The translations under genes and the position numbers were made by a program. Under the pieces are notes generated by a model. The model made no database searches and was not told the origin of the DNA. It saw nothing but the letters and a program-made list of their open reading frames with translations. Shown here piece after piece: positions 9,015 to 17,955 of a DNA stretch of 64,000 nucleotides. Within the stretch, counting starts at the first letter, position 1. Every line of letters begins with the position of its first letter. Source of the DNA: Allocoprococcus sp004560705 (GTDB lineage Bacteria; Bacillota; Clostridia; Lachnospirales; Lachnospiraceae); NCBI RefSeq assembly GCF_052065755.1, contig NZ_JBQHTK010000005.1, positions 62,001 to 126,000 of the forward strand. The letters are read 5' to 3'.

Positions 9015-9536
9015 CTATATCTGATGTTCTTTCCGATATTGCCTTGAATAAATCATCAAATCTTCTTCCTTATAATAGAAAAAGATCAACAATACCAGTA
9101 CAAAAAATGTGACGGTTACATAAATATCGGCAACATTAAAAATCGGAAAATCGATCAGTGAAAAATAAAAGAAATCCACAACATATCCGCGCAGTAACCG
9201 GTCGATAAAATTCCCCGCCGCACCGGCTGCAAGGAAAACCATACAGAGCCTGAGCGGAAGATACCGACGTGTGACAGGTGTAAGGCTGTACAGATACACC
9301 ATGATTCCAAGCACAACGACCGTAATAATCAGGAAAAAAAATCTCTGGTTCTGCATCATTCCAAACGCCGCACCTCTGTTTTCCAGATACTGCAGTTCAA
9401 AAACACCTTTCAAGATAACAACTGCCGGCTGATCTTTCAAAAATCGAAGTGCCAGAATCTTCGTATATTGATCCAAAAGCAGAAGTGCCAGAACACCGAC
9501 CGCAGCACTGATATATTTTTTGAGTTTCTGATTCAT
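9015..9536 (-). CDS. lspA: Lipoprotein signal peptidase II
   Basis: Integral membrane aspartyl protease that cleaves prolipoprotein signal peptides before the lipidated Cys. There are four hydrophobic segments in 173 residues. The two catalytic Asp motifs are AGNFIDRLLRGYVVDFF and FNVADIYV. AAAAGGAGCATCATC precedes the ATG. Likely clients in this window are the lipoproteins encoded at 14426-15397 and 43578-44564. Neighbours are ylmH upstream and rluD downstream. Confidence 0.95.
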   Translation of the reverse strand: MNQKLKKYISAAVGVLALLLLDQYTKILALRFLKDQPAVVILKGVFELQYLENRGAAFGMMQNQRFFFLIITVVVLGIMVYLYSLTPVTRRYLPLRLCMVFLAAGAAGNFIDRLLRGYVVDFFYFSLIDFPIFNVADIYVTVTFFVLVLLIFFYYKEEDLMIYSRQYRKEHQI

Positions 9537-9568
9537 GATGATGCTCCTTTTCCATTTACAAAATATAG

Positions 9569-10345
9569 CTATATATATTTATATACCAGGACATAGCATC
9601 TGCCCTTTTTCGTCTCTGAAATCATCCCCATATACCGGAATCTTCCCATCCCTCTTACGGAAATGATGTCGTTTTCTCTGACATGATATCCATTGCTTGT
9701 TATCAGCTTCCCGTTGACATATACACGAGCCTCTTCTATCAGAGGGGCCATTTTACTTCTGGAAGAATTCCACGCCAGGCTCAACAGTGAATCCAGACGC
9801 ACGGATGCAACCGTACCTCTGATTTCCTCGTACCTTGGTTCATAATCAAATTCCTCTCTCTCGATCCGGACAGCCTGGACCGTTGTATGCCTGACACGAG
9901 TCAGTTCATTACAAATAAAATCTACCATACCGTCACAAGCAAAAAGATACGCCATTTTCTCTTGAATCAGAATATCTCCCAGCTTAGAACGTTCAATACC
10001 CAGATTCAACAATGCTCCAAGATAATCGCGATGCCCCAGATCTTCGGCAAATTTCCCGTTTAATGGAGAGATCTGTATTACGCTCATGGGATATTTTTCC
10101 AATATTTCGTCTTCATCAGTATACAAATAAAAAGCATCAGGTAGAAATGCAGCCATCTGACGCTCAGCAAATGCATAACCGCCAAAGGTTCTGAAGGGAA
10201 CAGCCAACAAATTCTTTGGCGTTGTATGCAAAATATTTAATTCATTCAAATTCAGGAAATCGGTATACATTACGATTCCCCTTTGAAATGCCTGATTGGA
10301 AAGTTCCAAAAAACGTTTGCGAAGTAATTCTTCTTCCTTGTCCAT
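9569..10345 (-). CDS. ylmH: YlmH-like S4-domain RNA-binding protein
   Basis: About 258 residues, with an N-terminal and central YlmH region (RTFGGYAFAERQMAAF, VIQISPLNGKFAEDLGHRDYLGA) and a C-terminal S4 domain (LDSLLSLAWNSSRSKMAPLIEEARVYVNGK). YlmH binds RNA and in Bacillus helps rescue stalled translation. It follows sepF by less than 20 bases, the conserved ylmE-sepF-ylmH order next to division genes. ATG at 10351 has AGGA only 3 bases away; the second ATG at 10345 is better placed. Confidence 0.9.
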   Translation of the reverse strand: MDKEEELLRKRFLELSNQAFQRGIVMYTDFLNLNELNILHTTPKNLLAVPFRTFGGYAFAERQMAAFLPDAFYLYTDEDEILEKYPMSVIQISPLNGKFAEDLGHRDYLGALLNLGIERSKLGDILIQEKMAYLFACDGMVDFICNELTRVRHTTVQAVRIEREEFDYEPRYEEIRGTVASVRLDSLLSLAWNSSRSKMAPLIEEARVYVNGKLITSNGYHVRENDIISVRGMGRFRYMGMISETKKGRCYVLVYKYI

Positions 10346-10363
10346 TTCCATAATTCCTATGTA

Positions 10364-10906
10364 TTAATAGCGATTCTGAATCGGAACATCAAAAGATGAG
10401 GTGTTCAGAATATCCTGAAGATCTCCGGAAATATCTACATTCGCCGGTGTGACAAGGAATATGAAGTTTGAGATCTTCTGAAGATTTCCATCAATTGCAA
10501 AAGTTGATCCTGATGTGAAATCTATGATTCTCTGAGCGACCTCAAGATCCATGCCTTCAAGATTCAAAATAACTGTACGTCCACCAAGAAGCGTCTCAGT
10601 AATCTCTCTGGTGTCTTCCATGTTGTTCGGTTTGATTACGCATACTTCCATAGCAGGTGCACTTTTTCTTGATGGCTGACGCATTGGAGTTACTTTATTA
10701 TTGGTCGGACGAGAAGATCTTCTAGGTTCAAATTCTTCTTCCTCTTCATAAGAAGTATTGGCTTTTTCTTTCTTAAAAATTCCACGCTTCGGTTTTTCTT
10801 CTTCGTACTCGTCTTCAAAGTCATCTTCATCGAAGAAGTCATCCTCATCGTAATCGTCATCACCGTCTAATTTCATTACTTCCAAGAACTTATCTAAAAC
10901 TCCCAT
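10364..10906 (-). CDS. sepF: Cell division protein SepF
   Basis: A 180-residue SepF, which tethers FtsZ to the membrane. It has an N-terminal amphipathic helix (MGVLDKFLEVMKL), a very acidic linker (Asp/Glu runs, residues 14-70) and a C-terminal SepF fold (VCVIKPNNMEDTREITETLL, VILNLEGMDLEVAQRIIDF). The acidic linker is long compared with Bacillus SepF. ATAGGAGTGTAAAA precedes the ATG. Cotranscribed with the YggS-type gene and ylmH. Confidence 0.93.
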   Translation of the reverse strand: MGVLDKFLEVMKLDGDDDYDEDDFFDEDDFEDEYEEEKPKRGIFKKEKANTSYEEEEEFEPRRSSRPTNNKVTPMRQPSRKSAPAMEVCVIKPNNMEDTREITETLLGGRTVILNLEGMDLEVAQRIIDFTSGSTFAIDGNLQKISNFIFLVTPANVDISGDLQDILNTSSFDVPIQNRY

Positions 10907-10936
10907 TTTTACACTCCTATCTGTTGTATCAGTTTC

Positions 10937-11629
10937 TTATTGAACATAATTTCTTTCACCAAAAATTGCAGTACCAACTCGTATCATAGTTGCTCCCTCT
11001 TCGATTGCAATTTCAAAATCATTTGTCATACCCATGGAAAGAATGCTCATATTCACATTATCAACTTTTTCCTTTCCAATGTCAACAGATAATTTTCGTA
11101 AGTTTGCAAAATATTTGCGATTTTCCTCTGGATCACTTACAAAAGGAGCAATTGTCATTAAACCTTGTACTTTTATGTGCTGAAATCCGGCAATTTGCCT
11201 AACAAAGTCCGGAACCTCTTCCGGCATCAATCCGAATTTTGTTTCTTCTCTTGCCATATTTACCTCGAGAAGCACATTTGCAACGATACCTTTTTTCTCG
11301 GCTTCTCTGTCAATAGTTTCCGCAAGACGAATGGAATCAACGGAATGAATCAGCTCCGCCTTATCAATAATATACTTCACCTTATTGCGCTGAAGATGAC
11401 CGATCATCTGCCAATGGATATCCTTCGGCATCACTTCATATTTATCCACCAGCTCCTGAACTTTATTTTCACCGAAATATCTGGTACCTGCACCATACAC
11501 CTCTTCCAGCATTTCCACCGGTTTTGTCTTACTCACTGCGATCAAAGTCACCTCGTCACGGCTTCTCCCGGCACGTCTGCAGGCTTCACAAACGCGTCGT
11601 TCTACATCCATTAAGTTCTCTGCTACCAT
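10937..11629 (-). CDS. YggS/YlmE family PLP-binding homeostasis protein
   Basis: A 230-residue single-domain PLP protein (PLPHP family) that buffers pyridoxal phosphate rather than catalysing a known reaction. The PLP Lys lies in LIAVSKTKP; GENKVQE, WQMIGHLQRNK and the C-terminal LSMGMTNDFEIAIEEGATMIRVGTAIFG pattern are typical. It is directly upstream of sepF, as in many Firmicutes (ylmE). GTAAGGAGTGACAAAAC precedes the ATG. Confidence 0.93.
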   Translation of the reverse strand: MVAENLMDVERRVCEACRRAGRSRDEVTLIAVSKTKPVEMLEEVYGAGTRYFGENKVQELVDKYEVMPKDIHWQMIGHLQRNKVKYIIDKAELIHSVDSIRLAETIDREAEKKGIVANVLLEVNMAREETKFGLMPEEVPDFVRQIAGFQHIKVQGLMTIAPFVSDPEENRKYFANLRKLSVDIGKEKVDNVNMSILSMGMTNDFEIAIEEGATMIRVGTAIFGERNYVQ

Positions 11630-11642
11630 GTTTTGTCACTCC

Positions 11643-13067
11643 TTACTGACTTACTATATCATTTTCCCGGACGGAAGCTCCATCCAAAGCAATGTGATCA
11701 TAATTGGACAGCCCATAGCTGTTTCCTTCTTCTATAATATAATACTCTTCGCTTTCACAGAGGATCTCAACCTGTTTAAATACGGCGTATCCCTTATTAA
11801 CATTGTAAACCCCTTTTAGCGTTCCCGTTTTACTTAATGTAAAAGTCTCGGTTGACTCCGGACGTACCAGAACATCTCCGGCTTGGAAATCTCCCGGATC
11901 AAGATAAACCATACTATTTTCCACATCACGATAACACACGTTTACATCAAGGAATTCTACAATAGAATCTCCTTTTTTATTTTTTGTCTGCCGAAGAACT
12001 CCTTTATTGTTAGAAGCCCCGCCTGTAGTCAGATAATCCTCAGGAACCAGATAGAATTCCTTTTCCGTCACAGCGGATTTCGGAATCTTAAGGCCTGATT
12101 CATCCTCAAGAATCAGTTCAATATCGAGATATCTGTCCTGTGCATATCGAATCATGGAATCAGCAAACTGGATATAACCGTAAGTCTCATCTTCTCCTCT
12201 ATTAAAAATACGCAGACTTCCCCACATCGTCTTATTATCTTTATCAAAACGGATTTTTACAGACAGCTTATCCTTATCGCCCATCTTTTTATACAGCATC
12301 TCTTCTGTCTCTTTATTGAGCTTAAATACAATACTCCACGCCTCACCGGTAACCAAACGATAAACAGGCGAACCGGCACTGATTTTCGTGTTATTCAGAA
12401 TCTCAGTCTGTGCATATCCTTCTTTAGAAAACTCATCTTCCGTGAGATCCTCCATGGACAATCCTTCATAACCGTCATAAGAATACTCGATAATACCGTC
12501 ATCCTGAGTTTGGAATACCTGAAGTCCATCAATGCTTCCCTCTCCCAGTAGTGTATTGAGCTGGGTTACCCTGTTCTGGTTTGTATTACTTTGAAGCAAA
12601 GCTGTGGTTTCTTCCTTAAGGACTCGTACATCTTTAAAATTCTGCAATCGAAAATTTTCATGAAACGACTGAACTTTCATCAGTATACTGTTCCACTCAT
12701 CCGTAGACAAATCCACTTCATCATTCGATTCCGTCGAAGAAGTATCTGCAATTTTATTCGTGCTCAGCGTATAGACATTGTTTCCGACTGCTACTTTCTG
12801 TCCGGCTTCGACAAAATAATTCACATATCCTTCCTGATCGGCATATACCAGATTTTCATCACGCAGTGCAATGCATGTAAAAGAAGTATTTTTTAAAATA
12901 CTGCCTTCACGCACCTCATAAACAGCAATTCTGTCTTTGGTAAGATAGGTAAGAACCGTGACAACAAGGTAAATAAAAATGACACCAAAAAGTATCGTTC
13001 CAATATTCCAGGTTCCTTTTCTTTTATAGCGTTTCAAACTGATAACATCTTTATTCCTTCCAGCCAA
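11643..13067 (-). CDS. HlyD-like membrane adaptor protein
   Basis: A 474-residue protein with one N-terminal membrane segment (about residues 20-42), then a lipoyl/barrel-sandwich-like stretch (EGYVNYFVEAGQKVAVGNNVYTL), an extended middle and a second half-motif, as in HlyD-type adaptors. No transporter partner is adjacent. Instead it heads the yggS-sepF-ylmH-lspA-rluD unit, so a cell-envelope role is plausible but unproved. The start is TTG at 13067, preceded by GAGGAGG with 8-base spacing. Its actual function is unknown. Confidence 0.75.
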   Translation of the reverse strand: MAGRNKDVISLKRYKRKGTWNIGTILFGVIFIYLVVTVLTYLTKDRIAVYEVREGSILKNTSFTCIALRDENLVYADQEGYVNYFVEAGQKVAVGNNVYTLSTNKIADTSSTESNDEVDLSTDEWNSILMKVQSFHENFRLQNFKDVRVLKEETTALLQSNTNQNRVTQLNTLLGEGSIDGLQVFQTQDDGIIEYSYDGYEGLSMEDLTEDEFSKEGYAQTEILNNTKISAGSPVYRLVTGEAWSIVFKLNKETEEMLYKKMGDKDKLSVKIRFDKDNKTMWGSLRIFNRGEDETYGYIQFADSMIRYAQDRYLDIELILEDESGLKIPKSAVTEKEFYLVPEDYLTTGGASNNKGVLRQTKNKKGDSIVEFLDVNVCYRDVENSMVYLDPGDFQAGDVLVRPESTETFTLSKTGTLKGVYNVNKGYAVFKQVEILCESEEYYIIEEGNSYGLSNYDHIALDGASVRENDIVSQ

Positions 13068-13099
13068 TACTTCAGCCTCCTCAATACCATAATGTCAAA

Positions 13100-14071
13100 T
13101 TATTGATCTAATTTTTTCAGGGCAGCTCCGTTAAGGTAATTACATAGTCTTCCCTGATATCGTCCCTCTTGTTTCATTTTTGCAAATAATTCGTCCCTGA
13201 GTTTCCACCAGCTGTTTCCCCAATTGCAAAAAACAGAATCCTTCTCCGGAATCCTTGAAAAGAGCCGTTCCACAGCCATATTTTCAGGAATCAGTTCTAG
13301 AAAAGAAGCAACCCTTTCCAGGTATTCTTCTTTGGAACACAAACATATTCTACCATTTTCATACCAATCACACAATAAGGTATTTTTTGCAATATATAAA
13401 GAATGCAGTTTCACGATATCTATCCCAAGCGCAGTGAGAACACGTGCCGTTTCGCAGGCATCGTTCCTGTCATCTCCGGGAAGATTCAGAATCACATGGG
13501 CACAAATAGTAAACCCTTTGTATTCCTTAATCATCAAAACGGCATCAAGGAATTCCGCCAGCCCATGTCCTCTTCCTATTCGATCCAGTGTATGGTAATT
13601 AACGGTCTGCAGCCCCAGCTCAATGTTCATCTGAATCCCGGTCTCACGTTGAATGGCATCCATTACATCCAAATATTCTCTGTTCAAACAATCCGGTCTG
13701 GTAGAAACAGATATTTCCACGATATCCGGCACCGCCGCAGCCTCCCTAAGATACTTAGTGAAATGCTCCAACGGCTGAAATGTATTCGTATAATTCTGAA
13801 AATAAGCTATAAATTTATGCGCATGATATTTTTCTTCAATTCGTTCCTTGGTACGGAGAATCTGCTCAGAGACGCAGATCTGTGCGTCCATTGCTTCAAA
13901 TCCCGTACCGGCTCCTGCACAAAACGCACATCCCGGCCCATCCACACGGTTCGGACAGGAGACCGGCAGATTTACGGGCAGTTTATAGACTTTTTCATGA
14001 TATTTTTCTTTTAAATAATCAGAATAAGGATAATACAATCCTTTATTTTCAAACTTTCTTTCCTTTTCCAT
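13100..14071 (-). CDS. TIGR01212-type radical SAM protein
   Basis: A 323-residue radical SAM enzyme of the TIGR01212 (YtqA-like) family. The cluster-binding Cys are in VSCPNRVDGPGCAFCAG, the extended spacing typical of this group, with GTGFE following. Later segments include FQNYTNTF, VDIVEISVSTRPDCL and HVILNLPGDD. The reaction is not established for most members. AGGAAAGAATA precedes the ATG. It lies just upstream of the HlyD-like gene on the same strand. Confidence 0.88.
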   Translation of the reverse strand: MEKERKFENKGLYYPYSDYLKEKYHEKVYKLPVNLPVSCPNRVDGPGCAFCAGAGTGFEAMDAQICVSEQILRTKERIEEKYHAHKFIAYFQNYTNTFQPLEHFTKYLREAAAVPDIVEISVSTRPDCLNREYLDVMDAIQRETGIQMNIELGLQTVNYHTLDRIGRGHGLAEFLDAVLMIKEYKGFTICAHVILNLPGDDRNDACETARVLTALGIDIVKLHSLYIAKNTLLCDWYENGRICLCSKEEYLERVASFLELIPENMAVERLFSRIPEKDSVFCNWGNSWWKLRDELFAKMKQEGRYQGRLCNYLNGAALKKLDQ

Positions 14072-14181
14072 TATTCTTTCCTGTAGTTACTGTTTATAGA
14101 AACTATTTGCATCAGAGTGGTATAACTGCATTATTTACTGTACATACTAGTAGACAGAAACCATATAAGGAGGAAACTGTC

Positions 14182-14388
14182 ATGAAATGGTTTGATAACA
14201 CAGCTTTAACAATCGTAATTATTGGTGCACTTAACTGGCTTCTCGTCGGTATATTTCGCTTTGACCTGGTAGCCTACATCTTCGGCAACCTGTCATGGCT
14301 GTCACGAATTATCTATACGCTGGTCGGACTGTGCGGTCTTTATTTAATCAGCCTGTTCGGTCGTATAAACAGCATATCTGAATCATAG
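14182..14388 (+). CDS. DUF378 membrane protein
   Basis: A 68-residue membrane protein of the DUF378 family: ALTIVIIGALNWLLVGIF, then FDLVAYIFG and a second membrane helix LSRIIYTLVGLCGLYLI. Function unknown. The ATG at 14182 has TAAGGAGGA eight bases upstream; longer in-frame ORFs reading through from 13882 overlap the radical SAM gene and are not real. Single gene, divergent from the radical SAM gene, with its own terminator. Confidence 0.88.
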   Translation: MKWFDNTALTIVIIGALNWLLVGIFRFDLVAYIFGNLSWLSRIIYTLVGLCGLYLISLFGRINSISES

Positions 14389-14427
14389 TAAAAAGGGGTA
14401 TCCCACCAAATGGATGCCCCTCTTTTT
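14389..14427. terminator. Bidirectional terminator between DUF378 and dacA genes
   Basis: Hairpin AAAAGGGGTATCC / GGATGCCCCTCTTTTT with a short loop, A-rich on one side and T-rich on the other, between convergent genes. Confidence 0.85.
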
Positions 14428-15397
14428 ATGTGATTTTCTCAATTAAAGATGTCATATCCTCATAAAGTGTTGATTTATCAGGTGCTCCCATCACGATGGA
14501 TATATAAGGACGATTCTGTGAATCCCTTACAAGGAGGATTAGACAACATCCGGCTTCATCTGTTGTCCCTGTCTTACCGCCAACGATCGTAACATTATCC
14601 GGTTCTTCAACAACCCCTTTTGCATACAGATTGGTAGGCGTAAACGTCATCTCCTGCTGAGAACCGTCTGCCGCGGTATAGACTGCAGTATAAGAATCGC
14701 TGCTGATAATCTCTACAAAATGTTCATTTTTAATACATTCATTAAAAATCAAATATAAATCGTAAGCAGTAGTATAATGTTCATCATCATGCAGGCCATG
14801 CGGATTGGTAAAATGCGTATTATTCGCCATTAATTCTCTGGCACGGCTATTCATCATATTTACAAATGATTCTTCAGTTCCTGCTATATGTTCGGCGATG
14901 GCAGAAGCGGCATCATTCCCTGAATACAGAAGTAGTGCATTAAGAAGATCTTCTAATGTCCAGACTTCTCCTTCTCTCAGACCACACACCTGTGCATCGG
15001 AAGGAAAACTTGCAGCAGCAGCTGTTTTACTGATCGTAACCGTATCTTCCAGATTTCCATTTTCCAGTGCAAGAAGGGCTGTCATGATTTTTGTCGTACT
15101 TGCCGGATACAGTCTTTCATGGGACTGCCAGGAATATAGAACATTTTTATTCTCCAGGTCAAACAAGGATGAAGCGTGTAACGCTGTATCCCCTTCATAT
15201 CCTTCAAGCGCCACATCCGTTTCAGCTACGCACAACTCTTCTGCATAAAGGGTGCTCTCATATAATTCTGCATTATAATGAGCTTTCTCAAATTCTGTTA
15301 CGAGCGCTTTTGGTTCCCCCGAACAACCACTCAAGTACAGAAATGCGAAAGCCATACATCCGATCAAACATAGTCTGCCTTTACTTGTACATCTCAC
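14426..15397 (-). CDS. dacA: D-alanyl-D-alanine carboxypeptidase lipoprotein (S11)
   Basis: A 323-residue penicillin-binding carboxypeptidase that trims the terminal D-Ala of peptidoglycan peptides. A lipoprotein signal ends in LYLSGC (Cys25), so it is anchored outside by lipid rather than by the C-terminal helix usual for DacA. Active-site motifs: STTKIM (SxxK), YSGND (SxN) and GGKTGTT (KTG). The GTG start at 15397 overlaps the mgsA stop by 17 bases; GAGGAG is about 12 bases upstream, somewhat far. Last gene of the shape cluster. Confidence 0.9.
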   Translation of the reverse strand: MRCTSKGRLCLIGCMAFAFLYLSGCSGEPKALVTEFEKAHYNAELYESTLYAEELCVAETDVALEGYEGDTALHASSLFDLENKNVLYSWQSHERLYPASTTKIMTALLALENGNLEDTVTISKTAAAASFPSDAQVCGLREGEVWTLEDLLNALLLYSGNDAASAIAEHIAGTEESFVNMMNSRARELMANNTHFTNPHGLHDDEHYTTAYDLYLIFNECIKNEHFVEIISSDSYTAVYTAADGSQQEMTFTPTNLYAKGVVEEPDNVTIVGGKTGTTDEAGCCLILLVRDSQNRPYISIVMGAPDKSTLYEDMTSLIEKIT

Positions 15398-15776
15398 GCC
15401 AGTCTAAATCTCCTCTGTCAATTGCTAAAATCAGGATCTCCGCAGTTGCAAGGTTCGTAGCCATCGGAATATTGTGCATGTCACACAAACGGATAACATC
15501 GTTTACATCCGGTTCATGCGGCTTTGGATTCGATGGATCACGAAGGAAAATCAACGCATCGATCTCATTCTGTCCTATCTGTGCTCCCAGCTGCTGTTTT
15601 CCGCCAAGCGGCCCGGCGAGATACTTATGGATAGAAAGATTCGTGACCTCTTCTATCAAACGTCCGGTAGTGCCGGTAGCAAATAATTCGTGCTTACTTA
15701 AAATTCCTCTGTAAGCGATGCAGAAATTCTGCATTAAAGTTTTTTTTGAATCATGAGCAATAAGTCCTATGTTCAT
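15381..15776 (-). CDS. mgsA: Methylglyoxal synthase homologue with altered catalytic residue
   Basis: A 131-residue MgsA-type protein, the family that turns dihydroxyacetone phosphate into methylglyoxal. AHDSKK (Asp9), TGTTGRL, IFLRDP (Asp80), HEPDVND (Asp90) and ATNLATAE are all present. The motif that reads GGDQQ in E. coli, whose Asp71 is the catalytic base, reads GGKQQ here (Lys60, codon AAA). Activity is therefore doubtful. The ATG at 15776 follows AAAGGAGTGGTGAAA. It sits between rodA and dacA in the cell-shape operon. Confidence 0.85.
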   Translation of the reverse strand: MNIGLIAHDSKKTLMQNFCIAYRGILSKHELFATGTTGRLIEEVTNLSIHKYLAGPLGGKQQLGAQIGQNEIDALIFLRDPSNPKPHEPDVNDVIRLCDMHNIPMATNLATAEILILAIDRGDLDWREMYK

Positions 15777-15789
15777 TTTCACCACTCCT

Positions 15790-16914
15790 TTATTGGTATT
15801 TTTTCGGCTGAAGGCCAACATTTAACACAAAACCGATTCCCATAAACATACTGACAAGTGATGTCAGCCCGTAACTGACAAAAGGTAACGGAATACCTGT
15901 ATTTGGGAAAATTCCTGTAGCCACGCTGATATTGACGAACGACTGCACCGCTATCTGCGCGGCTATTCCGCAGCAGATGATTCGCCCCGCCATATCCTGT
16001 GCTTTAATCCCTATCAAAATACACTGTATTACTATTAATAATAACAGACCAATCACAATACAGCAACCCACAAAACCTAATTCTTCACCAACAATTGCAA
16101 AAATAAAGTCTGTCTGGGGCTCCGGTATATAATTTCCATTCTTCACAGATGTCGTCGTATTGTTGTTCAGCCCTTTCCCCGTGAGCTGTCCGGATCCAAT
16201 CGCCATCATAGAATTGTTCTGCTGAAATGCCTGATCACTGGCATATTTTTCCGGCTCAAGCCATGCCAGAATTCGCTCCTGCTGGTAGTCTTTTAGGAAC
16301 GGCTGATTCGGCTGTACCGCAATACTGATAAAAATCACTGCCGTTGGTATGAGGATTGCCAGCATTGTACCAATAAATTTATAGCTCAGTCCCGCGATAT
16401 ACATCATGACACAGAACACCAGAACAATCGATATCGTAGTAGACAAATCCGGCTGCATTACAATCAGAAGTGCGGTTGGAGCAAACAGTAATACAGCAGT
16501 TATAATCGTGCGAAAACTGTTGAGATCTTCCTCATGATTCATAAGAAATTTTGCAAAAAACAGAACCATCAATATCTTAGTGAGTTCCGAAGGCTGGAAA
16601 TTGGTAAAATACAGATTGATCCATCTCTTCGCACCGTTTACTTCTGTGCCAAAAATCAATGTGATCACCAGCATCACAATATTAATCGCATAGATCATCC
16701 AGTATAAGTTCAAGACCCATACATAATCAATAAGTGATACGATGACCATAACGATCAGTCCCAGTACAAGACCAATGATCTGCTTATTCTGCACTGATTT
16801 CTGGGCACTTCCGATAACCAGAATTCCCAGAATTGTCAGCGCAACAACAGAAATGATCAGATTAAATTTGTAATCCTTCAAATGATAAGGTTTCGTTTTT
16901 TTTGGTAATCTCAC
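15790..16914 (-). CDS. rodA: RodA SEDS peptidoglycan glycosyltransferase
   Basis: A 374-residue polytopic membrane protein of the SEDS family, the glycan polymerase of the elongation machinery that works with PBP2 (mrdA, same operon). About ten hydrophobic segments. The catalytic Asp lies in PEPQTDFIFAIVGEELG, and the C-terminal FPNTGIPLPFVSYGLTSL is a family signature. GTG start, with the GTGA overlapping the minE stop by 4 bases. RodA rather than FtsW or SpoVE is assigned from the neighbours mreBCD and mrdA. Confidence 0.92.
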   Translation of the reverse strand: MRLPKKTKPYHLKDYKFNLIISVVALTILGILVIGSAQKSVQNKQIIGLVLGLIVMVIVSLIDYVWVLNLYWMIYAINIVMLVITLIFGTEVNGAKRWINLYFTNFQPSELTKILMVLFFAKFLMNHEEDLNSFRTIITAVLLFAPTALLIVMQPDLSTTISIVLVFCVMMYIAGLSYKFIGTMLAILIPTAVIFISIAVQPNQPFLKDYQQERILAWLEPEKYASDQAFQQNNSMMAIGSGQLTGKGLNNNTTTSVKNGNYIPEPQTDFIFAIVGEELGFVGCCIVIGLLLLIVIQCILIGIKAQDMAGRIICCGIAAQIAVQSFVNISVATGIFPNTGIPLPFVSYGLTSLVSMFMGIGFVLNVGLQPKKYQ

Positions 16915-17141
16915 GATTCGTCTCCCGTTAAATCAATAGTAATCCTTGACCGTGTGATATCCACGTCAAATTGTTCTTCAGTTACTTTCATGTACTTTGA
17001 AACTGTGCGGAATAATTCCCGGCACAGAAACTCATATGTATCCGGCTGACATTGCATACGATCTGCTACGATCAATGCTTTCAGCCTGTCTCTTGCAATC
17101 GAAACAGATGGTTTCCGATATTTTGTTTCAAATACATGCAT
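16911..17141 (-). CDS. minE: Division topological specificity factor MinE
   Basis: A 76-residue MinE that stimulates MinD ATPase and confines MinCD away from midcell. The N-terminal MinD-contact helix contains ARDRLKALIVADR and the C-terminal half carries the dimer domain (FDVDITRSRITIDL). ATTAGGAGGCAGGCTT precedes the ATG. It directly follows minD and overlaps rodA by four bases. Confidence 0.93.
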   Translation of the reverse strand: MHVFETKYRKPSVSIARDRLKALIVADRMQCQPDTYEFLCRELFRTVSKYMKVTEEQFDVDITRSRITIDLTGDES

Positions 17142-17152
17142 AAGCCTGCCTC

Positions 17153-17944
17153 CTAATTTTTCCGAAATCTGCGAATAAACTTATGCAGCATACTATTCTG
17201 TTTATCAAAATCCAGAAACGGAACATCTTCTTCCAAAATTCTCCGGCAGATATTCATATAGGCTTTTCCTGCCAGTGAATCCATATCAATAACCGGCTCT
17301 CCCTGGTTGGTACCGACAACGACCTGTTCATCATCTGGGATCGCCCCCAGAAGGTCAATGGAAAGTATTTCAGTCACATCGTCAATGGACATCATATCCC
17401 CCCGTTTTACCATATCGATCCTGATACGGTTTATGATCAGATTCATCTTTGCCATATGATGAGCTTCCAAAAGTCCAATGATCCGGTCAGCATCACGAAT
17501 CGATGAAACTTCAGGAGTAGTTACAACAATTGCCCGGTCAGCTCCGGCAATCGCATTCTGAAATCCCTGTTCGATTCCAGCCGGACAGTCCAGAAGCACG
17601 TAATCATATTCTTCCCGGAGTTCCGAAGTCAGCTTGATCATCTGTTCCGGGGAAACAGCAGATTTGTCTTTTGTCTGAGCAGAAGGAAGCAGATGCAGAT
17701 TCTCATGCCTCTTGTCCCTGATAACCGCCTGTTTCAGTCGGCAGCTTCCTTCAATTACATCTACGAGATTGTACACAATCCGATTCTCCAGTCCCATAAC
17801 TACGTCCAGGTTCCTGAGCCCCAGATCTGTATCAATTACAAGTACCTTCTGGCCAAGACTTGCAAGTCCCGCTCCAATATTTGCTGTAGTGGTCGTTTTT
17901 CCGACTCCGCCTTTTCCTGATGTCACAACAATAATCTCGCCCAT
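17153..17944 (-). CDS. minD: Septum-site ATPase MinD
   Basis: A 263-residue ParA-type ATPase that recruits MinC to the membrane. The deviant Walker A is TSGKGGVGKTTTTA, with LVIDTDLGLRNLDVVMG and YVLLDCPAGIE following. The C-terminus (HKFIRRFRKN) is a basic amphipathic membrane-targeting helix. The ATG at 17944 follows GGTAGGAGGACGTGTT, preferred over the 6-residue upstream extension. Order minC-minD-minE. Confidence 0.96.
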   Translation of the reverse strand: MGEIIVVTSGKGGVGKTTTTANIGAGLASLGQKVLVIDTDLGLRNLDVVMGLENRIVYNLVDVIEGSCRLKQAVIRDKRHENLHLLPSAQTKDKSAVSPEQMIKLTSELREEYDYVLLDCPAGIEQGFQNAIAGADRAIVVTTPEVSSIRDADRIIGLLEAHHMAKMNLIINRIRIDMVKRGDMMSIDDVTEILSIDLLGAIPDDEQVVVGTNQGEPVIDMDSLAGKAYMNICRRILEEDVPFLDFDKQNSMLHKFIRRFRKN

Positions 17945-17955
17945 AACACGTCCTC

